From assembly GCA_964628385.1 (NCBI GenBank), contig CAZVOD010000007.1, positions 42,416 through 106,415 of the forward strand: DNA of 64,000 nucleotides. Direction: 5' to 3'. Below are positions 9,001-15,247 of this stretch, one piece after another; within the stretch, counting starts at the first letter, position 1; each line of letters starts with the position of its first letter. The notes below the pieces were generated by a model. It saw only the letters and a list, made by a program, of their open reading frames with translations. It did no database searches and was not told the origin of the DNA. The position numbers and the translations under genes are program-made. Source of the DNA: JANQPA01 sp964628385 (lineage in GTDB: Bacteria; Bacteroidota; Bacteroidia; Chitinophagales; Saprospiraceae).

Positions 9001-10486
9001 TCCCCAAAACTAATAGTTCCAGATGCGTCAGTTCATAGACTTGTTCCGGCAGCTCTGTCAACCCTAAGTTACTCAAATTCAATGCCAATGATTCATAGCT
9101 ATGTTGTACCCGCTCTTGAACTTCAATATTTTTAAGCTGGTCTTGTTTATGTTTTAACTGATCTTCAAACCCAATCAGAGCCAAAGCTACATCTTCTTTG
9201 ATTTTTTCATTAGCAAATTCCAGTTGCCTTAATTCATCTAGTTTCTTTAAGGCTTTTTGCTCATTTTCAATTTGCCATTCCAACTGCTCTTTTTCCTCTG
9301 TAATAAATTCCCGCATCATACTCCGAGCTGAGTTTACCCGCTCTTCCAGATGCGCAAAACGAGGCTCCCACTTCTGCCCCTTTATCCTAAAGCTCGAAAT
9401 AATTTTCAGGATACTCCCGTAAGAATAAACATTAGACAGATAATCTGCCGCCCATTGATTTTCGATACCTTGGCCGGTTGGAGTTATCAAGCGAACGATC
9501 CTGTTAAGATAGATTCGGCGTTCATTCAGGCTTTTTTCCAACAACCCTATTAACTGTTCCAAACGCCCGACTAATTCAGAAGCAATCGCCTGGCCTATTA
9601 TTTTTTCTAATAGCTCTAATTGTGCGTAGAAAAGCCCTGTGAAATTTTCTTCAAAAATAAACTGAAGAGCGTGCAGCTGTTCAAAATTAATTTTTCCAAA
9701 ATCATATTCTTCCCGCAGTTTTGCTATACGCTGTCGTAGCCCTGCTTTTCTGTTTTCTACTTCCTCCTCTTCCTTTGCAAGATCGCCAGCTTTTTCTTTC
9801 AGCTCTTCAATCACTTTTTCACTCATCTTACTTCGAATACGAGCGGGCACTTTCAAAAGCGTGGTATCTCCCTCTTCAGGATTGGTTGTCAATACAGCTG
9901 AATATTCTACCAAATCACCAAATTCTTCATCTTGTTCTTGTAGCTCATTTATTAGCATGTGCAATCGAAGCAAAGCCTTATTCGAATATTTTTGCTCTTT
10001 ATTCTCCAGAAAATCCCGCATTTTTTGAGCGGCATAACCTTTATCCAGAGCTACCAGTGCAGTCCACTGCAGCACATCCTTACGGTTTTGTCGCCGCGGG
10101 TGACTGTAGTACCGGTCTGCGTACTGATAGGTAAAATTTGCCAGCTCTTCCTGCCGATCGTGAATGTCATTACAAAACCGAGTATCCGCCGACAGTTCCT
10201 GCAAAAGAGCTTTACGAATATCTCTTGGCACTTCATACAAATCGAATCCTACCCGGTCACAAAGGTCAGAGTGAATGAAATCAGAAATGGCTGTATATGG
10301 AATCAGTTGAGATTTTCCATAGTTATCCTGATAATGCTTAAAATTTAGCCAAAGCTGGTAGAGGAGTTGTGAAGTTAAAAATATGGGAAATGCGGCGTGA
10401 TAAGCAAAATTGAGATTGCCTTCCTGGTAAGGTTCAGGAAATTTCTTTTGGAAAACTTCAATGATCGTTCTTGCATTTAGCTGCAT
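6071..10486 (-). CDS. Giant coiled-coil/LRR protein of the MoxR-vWA operon
   Basis: A 1471-residue protein with no signal peptide and no recognised enzyme motif. Residues 1-200 form a helical N-terminal domain. Coiled coils lie at about 215-265 and 380-455. A short leucine-rich-repeat block lies at about 465-580 (e.g. LNLSNLGLTELPEQV, LEELDISYNNLEELP). The rest is long charged helices, with one Gly/Ala/Leu-rich hydrophobic patch (GSFFGLLGAGNIALSLL) in the C-terminal fifth. It is the last gene of the operon, 11 bp after the vWA gene. Known vWA-MoxR ternary systems have a third large component (VMAP). This protein occupies that place, but I cannot show homology to VMAP by eye. It probably acts as scaffold or sensor (inference). 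Confidence 0.75.
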   Translation of the reverse strand: MQLNARTIIEVFQKKFPEPYQEGNLNFAYHAAFPIFLTSQLLYQLWLNFKHYQDNYGKSQLIPYTAISDFIHSDLCDRVGFDLYEVPRDIRKALLQELSADTRFCNDIHDRQEELANFTYQYADRYYSHPRRQNRKDVLQWTALVALDKGYAAQKMRDFLENKEQKYSNKALLRLHMLINELQEQDEEFGDLVEYSAVLTTNPEEGDTTLLKVPARIRSKMSEKVIEELKEKAGDLAKEEEEVENRKAGLRQRIAKLREEYDFGKINFEQLHALQFIFEENFTGLFYAQLELLEKIIGQAIASELVGRLEQLIGLLEKSLNERRIYLNRIVRLITPTGQGIENQWAADYLSNVYSYGSILKIISSFRIKGQKWEPRFAHLEERVNSARSMMREFITEEKEQLEWQIENEQKALKKLDELRQLEFANEKIKEDVALALIGFEDQLKHKQDQLKNIEVQERVQHSYESLALNLSNLGLTELPEQVYELTHLELLVLGNPGDLNPNRIDKLDRRIGGLDHLKRLHYSNNGLYQLPNLVPLLSGLEELDISYNNLEELPYQLFDMPNLKIINFFNNPMQDPPILLAGEEMELIRKFVRRELLEEQYVSIQSLGVANEALENEQYQFCFDELDKVAQLINEKIHSATLLESQLIQYQRAQFEDNQKMVQQVQAEPSNTSESIALMIREQLEKELEQLKKKVLNYDITLGSSTGTAPEESSIGVLASKLERIKRLVSEDNLDKALELAEPLFMDDEQFSDDFLLLRAKWKNSYRELTQALITQEHYNITRNQIVYRFLHLLDELKEKELPDDIKLLVELGLQAIERKELSRSLEILAQILKSPGQRVWQSEYESLNASISGIEKRRKNFRLSDAPYQRLEAQQLGEMKRLFLKIKERELFSPYQKKEELEKMLAMAKLQEVLQELSAYAIEMLEPEALYTEDSIYLLAQAIEDEVTNNAYRHTSDTYLELTGRAFELIQLLPEQVPGFEKDLVKVRLDGTLVQDLKQRLSQTIDVRDEVNYFMELDLSKEQTKEVVLISARHHYERNQKRDTLDIEAEVETPKKLRSFAEKLIRNIESGVGRFNENMQTIRDHLLKNEIEEAFRVINSMELAYKEELIVLSAQFKDLLSDNERGMISSEAYQVGRIKVVHSLFQAIPEAAAVVSKTSSGPDSGEIDEIKKLISANNLEGSDQFRRFAKFNLSPLHNYAVELWQSNLSFLKKELTIGTIAGSDYEIRNTKIYRSILEGLELVEHRKIQRSSTFSKTLSTLWNSGSGSFFGLLGAGNIALSLLYASLSSIPEDLKVLSLTLASRLNKLYAMRSQRTMAKDILDIEINKIRDTVEEVFYKDREVRRKISRLPGAMSNSDLMPIVGHIYYHEIFEAIEELEQLYRKIERGTEKGKVMLSGSGQEGAKGEAPLAELKRIKTKYWEIYNAYAVHLITFEDHDLEEAQLISRLAGLVFAQEPPEQKSWIGRLFS

Positions 10487-10497
10487 AATAATTTGTT

Positions 10498-11661
10498 TTA
10501 AACGCCTTTCTTACCCCTCAAAAGATTGATAGTTTGCCGAAAACCTGTATGGGTCAATTCACAAACGGGTAGCCATTCCCGCAATAACTCTACATTAGTA
10601 CCACTCCAGCGATCTGCTGGTATTGGATTCAACCAAACCCGATTGTTAAATATTTTTTGGGTTTTGGAAAAAAATACCTCGAAAGCATCCAATGTATCCA
10701 GATCGAGTTCCTGACAAGCTGCACCTCCGTCAGAGATTAATAATAGCCCCGTAGATTCTTTCTCGTATTTGTTGATAAACCGTTCTAACTTAATGAACTC
10801 CGTGTGCGCCTTATCTCGGTACAGTACCTTTCCTGGCTGTTTTTGGAAATAGAAAACATCTACATCAATACCAGCCGAATCAACGGCTGTTTCAGCCACT
10901 ACATCTGATAATTTACCAAAAGCGGCCATGTTAATACCATGGTCGATCAGAATAACTAACCTGGCTTTGTTGACTCTTTTGTTCAGATAAGCAGGCCGGA
11001 AAATAACAGGTTCTTTGGCCAGATTTTGGACAGTTTCCCGGATATCTAGCCTTGTTTTATCCGGTTCTAGTGCATCTTTTTTATAAAACCGCCACTGCTG
11101 TTCCAGTTGTCGGCGTGGAAAGGGTAAGAATTCATCCCAAAACAAAAAATTATAACGCTCCGTTAACTCCTTTTCTGTCTCGTTGGTAGCCGGCTTGCTG
11201 CTGTTGTGCTTGCGAATATTGAGGTAAATTTCTCCCAAATCAGGCTCTTCGTCGGGCTCAGTAGCTAACTCTGGCAACTCCGAACTTTCTTGTGCTGTTT
11301 GATCGGCCTGAGAAGATTCGTCGTGAACACTATCAACTGGAGCGGGATCATCATTAAAAAAATTATCCGAACCTGGATCGTTATTCTCCTCTCGCTTAAT
11401 TTTCGACTCTTCCTCAGTGGGCTTTGTCTCGGCTGGGGTTACAGAAAAATAAGTATGGAACAAAGATTCGAAAGTGAGTAAGTTGTGATCTGGTTTTAGC
11501 CATAAAGCTTTACACAACAACATCAACTTATCCTTTGACTCCACAAATGACAAGTCCTGTTGGATAACCTGCAATAAGGCTCCGTAGTCATCTACTCCAA
11601 GATCGAGCCGCTCACGCCGCCTCAATTCCAGGAAAAAATCATACAGTGGTAGCTCGTTCAT
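10498..11661 (-). CDS. vWA-domain protein with imperfect MIDAS (MoxR partner)
   Basis: The start is the ATG at 11661 (387 residues). A GTG 17 codons upstream lies inside a tandem repeat and would add only translated repeat. Residues 1-70 form a helical domain with the KDKLMLLCKALWL pattern seen in CoxE/SAV_2336-type vWA proteins. Residues ~75-150 are a strongly acidic, Pro/Ser-rich linker. Residues ~230-387 are a vWA Rossmann domain: strand VILID, then HGINM in place of DxSxS (residues ~240-244), and a later LLLISDGG (Asp ~311). The first MIDAS motif keeps only the Asp, so metal binding is doubtful. It sits between the MoxR and LRR genes, consistent with the usual MoxR-vWA pairing. Confidence 0.82.
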   Translation of the reverse strand: MNELPLYDFFLELRRRERLDLGVDDYGALLQVIQQDLSFVESKDKLMLLCKALWLKPDHNLLTFESLFHTYFSVTPAETKPTEEESKIKREENNDPGSDNFFNDDPAPVDSVHDESSQADQTAQESSELPELATEPDEEPDLGEIYLNIRKHNSSKPATNETEKELTERYNFLFWDEFLPFPRRQLEQQWRFYKKDALEPDKTRLDIRETVQNLAKEPVIFRPAYLNKRVNKARLVILIDHGINMAAFGKLSDVVAETAVDSAGIDVDVFYFQKQPGKVLYRDKAHTEFIKLERFINKYEKESTGLLLISDGGAACQELDLDTLDAFEVFFSKTQKIFNNRVWLNPIPADRWSGTNVELLREWLPVCELTHTGFRQTINLLRGKKGV

Positions 11662-11678
11662 AAAAGCCTTAAGTTTAA

Positions 11679-11794
11679 AACCCTCAAAACACACCCCTCT
11701 GCCAAACTCCACTAACTCCGCGGTGAATACTCTCTCTCAACCCTCAAAACACACCACTCCGCGAAACTCCATTAACTCCGCGGTGAATACTCTC
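11679..11794. repeat. 56-bp imperfect tandem duplication between MoxR and vWA genes
   Basis: Bases 11679-11734 and 11739-11794 are the same 56-bp sequence with four mismatches, at a 60-bp period. The second copy runs into the stop codon of the MoxR gene (11793-11795). The copies lie in the only wide gap (about 130 bp) of an operon whose other junctions overlap or have 11-bp spacing. The duplication pushes the vWA start away from the MoxR stop and creates the spurious GTG start at 11712. Confidence 0.9.
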
Positions 11795-12767
11795 AACCCT
11801 TTTTCAAATAAGCTTCGTGCATTTCCCAATTCTTAATCAAGACCTGAGAAAACGGAATTTTAAGAGAGCCATCCCCCAGGTAATGCAATTGATCCAATAA
11901 GCTTTGTTCCTCTTTTGATAGTGGATGCCCATTTTGCTCAGCCGCCTTGAAGTGCTGGATCAGTCGAAACCAATCCAATAATTCGCTGGTAGACGGAGAC
12001 TTCCCCAATCCTGTTAGCTTTTTCCTTACATTAAAAAAATCACTAACCGCTTTCTTCACCAATTCTTCATTTGACTCTTTAAAGTGCGCCCTGATAATTT
12101 GCATCATCTGAGCATCATCAGGAAATTTGATATAATGGAAAATACAACGCCGCAAAAAAGCCGGTGGTAACTCCTTCTCATTATTAGAGGTTATAAAAAT
12201 AATGGGGGGATATTCAGGTGGCGGAATACGCTTACCCGTTTCCTTAACCACAAACTCTTTTTTTGATAACTCCAACAGAAGGTCATTAGGAAAATCGATA
12301 GATGCTTTGTCGATCTCATCAATTAAAACGATTGCCGGCTTCTCAGGTGTTGAAGCCTGAAAAGCTTTGGCCAATACACCAAAAGAAATGTAATTTTCAA
12401 AGTTTTCAATATCGATCTTTTCACCCCTCCCATCCTGCTCCATGCCTTTGCTGGCCATATGTACGTGGTGCAACCTTTTTAGTGCATCAAACTGATACAA
12501 ACCATCTTCAGCGCTGGAAGTCGACTTGATGTCCCAACGAAAAAAATGATTTTCAAAATCCTCCCCATAAAATTCGTAAGCTACGGCCTCAGCTAATAGG
12601 GTTTTACCACAGCCCGGCTCTCCCATCAATAACAGAGGGCGTTTCTGTAGCGTGATCGTCAAGTTGACCACATCGATCAGGTCCTGAGAAGGAACGTAGT
12701 TGTCAACAGGATGCTTTCGAGAAGTGTCCAATGACAGCCCCCGGTAGCGTTTTAGTGTATCTCCCAT
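11793..12767 (-). CDS. MoxR-family AAA+ ATPase
   Basis: A 324-residue AAA+ protein. Walker A is GEPGCGKT (49-56), Walker B is VLIDEID (147-153), sensor 1 is FITSNN (~191-196), and an arginine-finger region FLRRC lies near 205-209. Between the Walker motifs it has FFRWDIKSTSSAEDGLYQFD and FENYISFGVLAKAF, followed by DKASIDFPNDLLLEL. This is the pattern of MoxR proteins from vWA-MoxR-VMAP ternary systems rather than of metabolic MoxR chaperones. It starts 16 bp inside the 3' end of the preceding gene. Known role of the family: ATP-driven remodelling of a partner together with a vWA protein. Confidence 0.92.
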   Translation of the reverse strand: MGDTLKRYRGLSLDTSRKHPVDNYVPSQDLIDVVNLTITLQKRPLLLMGEPGCGKTLLAEAVAYEFYGEDFENHFFRWDIKSTSSAEDGLYQFDALKRLHHVHMASKGMEQDGRGEKIDIENFENYISFGVLAKAFQASTPEKPAIVLIDEIDKASIDFPNDLLLELSKKEFVVKETGKRIPPPEYPPIIFITSNNEKELPPAFLRRCIFHYIKFPDDAQMMQIIRAHFKESNEELVKKAVSDFFNVRKKLTGLGKSPSTSELLDWFRLIQHFKAAEQNGHPLSKEEQSLLDQLHYLGDGSLKIPFSQVLIKNWEMHEAYLKKG

Positions 12768-13873
12768 TTATGTTGTGCTTCTTTGAATTTCAAATTAAAC
12801 GTTTTACATATTTTGGCAAACAGTTTTTCTGCATTGATCTTTTTGCCTCCGAAAAATGCTTCACATTGCGCCAAACAATTGAATTGCCGGTGAAAAGTTC
12901 CAAACGGAAACCCCGGGTTGAGCTCATCTCGCATCAAATGATCATTTACCCAATCATAAAACTCCTGAGCTGTTATTTCCTTGACTTCCGGCAGTGTTAG
13001 TAGCTTCTTTTCTGCAATGCTTTTCAGTACATTATCAGCAATGGCCTGCTCCCCATCTATCATAACCATAAAATCGTCTGACAGGTGATGTGATAACTCC
13101 CCCGTACGATCGATAAAAAAGTTGATCAGCCAGCCTGAAGGCTGCTCCCGTTCGATATGCAAAACAATCTCTTTCCATACTTTTTCAATAATAGCCTTTA
13201 AGGCTATCTCTTCTTCATCAATCTCATTTTCCTCAACAACCTCGCAGGCACCATAAATTACAATAGCGATGGATTCTGTCTGTAGCCTGGCCAATAAGGT
13301 GTTTTTTATCAATTCCAGCTTTTCTTCAAAGAGCATTTCCGGATCAAAGTCTTCTAATTCCATGTGTTCAATCAGGCTATCCAGCAGTTCATTGATATCT
13401 TCTATCTTAAAATCGCCCATATACAAGACCCAAATATTATCAACCGATCCGATTTGGGGATACTGAAGCAAAATATTGTTGAAGAGCCAGGTGAGGTTGT
13501 TTTTCCTGATATTGCTATGCAATGCAAAAGCACCGTACTTCTTGTCATGATCCAGGTAGGAAGTAAAGGCCAGCTTGTGTAGCTTGAAATTTAATCTTAC
13601 AAAATATTCGTGGAATTTACTTCTTCCCCCCAGCGTATTGAGCTTGCTGAGCATATGCTCTTTTTGCTCAACTTGCTGCTCAATAGCTATCAACTCAGCT
13701 TCCAGCGCTTTTTTATTTTCCTCCAGCTTTGATTTTTGGATGGGATTAAACTCATTGGGAATGGCATTGGCTAGCACTACTATATCCTGAGATTTAGCAG
13801 CGTGCCTGGCCGACAACTCGTCAATTTGTTGTCTAATCCTGTTGATTTTGAGCGTTAAGCTGGCTGGTATCAT
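12752..13873 (-). CDS. Coiled-coil protein with predicted inactive STAND-like NTPase domain
   Basis: 373 residues. The N-terminal ~75 residues are coiled coil with an NEFNPIQKSKLEEN segment. From ~90 there is a globular domain in which YGAFALHSNIRKNNLTWLFN (113-132) sits where a NACHT/STAND P-loop would be. The hydrophobic strand and the following helix are kept, but the GxxxxGK[ST] residues are lost. A later strand AIVIYGACE could be a Walker-B-like strand. This matches the idea of an 'inactive STAND' (iSTAND) domain, known from NTP-dependent conflict systems; I cannot confirm it without profile search. It overlaps the upstream gene (ATGA) and the MoxR gene, so it is part of the same translational unit. 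Confidence 0.7.
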   Translation of the reverse strand: MIPASLTLKINRIRQQIDELSARHAAKSQDIVVLANAIPNEFNPIQKSKLEENKKALEAELIAIEQQVEQKEHMLSKLNTLGGRSKFHEYFVRLNFKLHKLAFTSYLDHDKKYGAFALHSNIRKNNLTWLFNNILLQYPQIGSVDNIWVLYMGDFKIEDINELLDSLIEHMELEDFDPEMLFEEKLELIKNTLLARLQTESIAIVIYGACEVVEENEIDEEEIALKAIIEKVWKEIVLHIEREQPSGWLINFFIDRTGELSHHLSDDFMVMIDGEQAIADNVLKSIAEKKLLTLPEVKEITAQEFYDWVNDHLMRDELNPGFPFGTFHRQFNCLAQCEAFFGGKKINAEKLFAKICKTFNLKFKEAQHKWEIH

Positions 13874-14457
13874 CCTAATTCCTTTTCTATGGCTTCAACG
13901 TTATTTTCTATGGTGGTCATATCTGATTCCTTAGCAGCGATCTGATCCTGAAACTGCGATTTGCGGATGGGATCTATCTCATTTTTAATACTTTCGTTCA
14001 AAATTTCAATATGCTTCAATAAAATATGGTAATCTTTTTCCAATAACTGCATTTTTTGTTCCAGACGTTTTCGCCTTAAAGAACCCACAAGAGAAATTTT
14101 ATCTTTTAGTGCTTCCAGACGCCCTGAGGTCTCTTCTATTTGCTTCAGCGTTTTTTCCATCTTCTGATTACCGGTAGATTCATTTTGTTCTTCAAAGTGC
14201 TCCGTGGTCAATTCTTCAATCACATCCAGAAGGCTGCTGCTGATATCATTTCGGATGGGCTCTGCATCTTCAATACTAATTACGCCCCTTCTAAGCATAT
14301 GTTCCATGCGCTGCCGACGTACCTGCAAGAGCATCAGGTCTGTATGATGCGGCGTGCCACTTCTCACTTTTCTCAGCAGTTCCTGCAAGACGATTTCTGC
14401 TCCTTCCTGAACCGAACGCTTTTTGAGTTCCAGTTTGTATTCATTAATGGGCTTCAT
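13870..14457 (-). CDS. Adaptor-like protein: predicted effector-associated (EAD-like) domain plus coiled coil
   Basis: 195 residues, first gene of the operon. Residues ~20-85 form a small all-helical domain with the pattern LL-VRSGTPHH...LQVRRQRMEHMLRRGVIS-EDA...ND-SSSLLDVIEEL. This resembles the Bacteroidota effector-associated death-like domains (EAD11-type) used as adaptors in conflict systems. Residues ~98-195 are coiled coil, including NEIDPIRKSQFQDQIAAKES, which closely resembles the N-terminal coiled coil of the next protein. The stop overlaps the next start (ATGA). The EAD assignment is by pattern and needs a profile check. No enzymatic motif is present. Confidence 0.7.
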   Translation of the reverse strand: MKPINEYKLELKKRSVQEGAEIVLQELLRKVRSGTPHHTDLMLLQVRRQRMEHMLRRGVISIEDAEPIRNDISSSLLDVIEELTTEHFEEQNESTGNQKMEKTLKQIEETSGRLEALKDKISLVGSLRRKRLEQKMQLLEKDYHILLKHIEILNESIKNEIDPIRKSQFQDQIAAKESDMTTIENNVEAIEKELG

Positions 14458-14668
14458 GTGTTTGCTTTAGTCTGTAGAATGAGGTAAAAGTTAGGAAAAA
14501 TTATCATTTTTTGGGGAGTTTTGGAATTAACACCCCCATTTCCTGCCTTAATAGCCTGATTTAGATTATTTATCCGCAAAATTGGTGATATCATAGTGGT
14601 TAAATGGCTTTTCATCCAGTAATCCCACACTTTTTGTTTGTATTTACAGCAAAAACAACAATTTTTTA

Positions 14669-14676
14669 TATTTTTG
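14669..14676 (+). promoter_or_regulatory. Possible -7 box (TATTTTTG)
   Basis: The octamer matches the Bacteroidota -7 consensus TAnnTTTG and lies 31 bp before the ATG of the GIY-YIG-like gene. No TTG -33 element is found at the expected distance, so the call is weak. Confidence 0.3.
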
Positions 14677-14707
14677 AAATTATAAAATATTAAGAAAATC
14701 AATTAGT

Positions 14708-15091
14708 ATGGATTGGTTTGACTATCGCTATGTGTATTTAATGCGTAAATACGGCAGTAGCAAGTATAAAATCGGCATCGCCAGAAATCCTGAAGTGCGC
14801 CGCGCAACGGTAAATCAAGGCATCAAAGGCAATGTACAACTGGTAATGGCCCGAAAAGTCATCCTTGCAGGTAAAGTGGAACGCTATTTGCACAAGTACT
14901 TTGCCAGCAAACGCTTTTTTTTCGCTCAGGCCAGCAGAGGCAGCGGTCGTACAGAGTGGTTTCACCTTAACTTCCTGGAACGCCTCTTCGCTAAAGCACT
15001 AATTGAACTATTTGGCCTTATCCCTATCGCAATTATGGTGGGAAGCTTCTTGTTGTTTTGGTTCTGGCCTACAGAATGGAATGTACAATAA
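14708..15091 (+). CDS. GIY-YIG-like (T5orf172/MUG113) protein with C-terminal membrane helix
   Basis: 127 residues. The N-terminal ~95 residues have the T5orf172/MUG113 pattern: YVYLMRKYGSSKYKIGIA (GIY-YIG-like strands), NPEVRRATVNQG, a central helix KVERYLHKYFASKR, and GRTEWFHL near 78-85. A hydrophobic helix then follows (LIPIAIMVGSFLLFWFW, ~100-118), so the domain is probably held on the cytoplasmic face of the membrane. The family is linked to the GIY-YIG nuclease fold and is common in phages and mobile DNA; catalysis is unproven here. It is divergent from the conflict-like operon, with 250 bp between the two starts, and may or may not belong to it. Confidence 0.75.
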   Translation: MDWFDYRYVYLMRKYGSSKYKIGIARNPEVRRATVNQGIKGNVQLVMARKVILAGKVERYLHKYFASKRFFFAQASRGSGRTEWFHLNFLERLFAKALIELFGLIPIAIMVGSFLLFWFWPTEWNVQ

Positions 15092-15247
15092 ACCCGTCCT
15101 CATCGCCATCCTTTCAATTCAAAGTGGGTTTGGAATAGAGAGATTACTTGATGACTCCTGTTCCACACCATTTTTAATATTCCAAATTCATCTAAATTCA
15201 CTTTCAGCTGTTTACGGTTTGTTTATAATATCATCCTCACTACAAGC

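Noticed and set aside
11662..11712. GTG start for the vWA protein 17 codons upstream
   Set aside because: It lies inside the 56-bp tandem repeat and adds residues that are only translated repeat; the ATG at 11661 begins the conserved helical domain.
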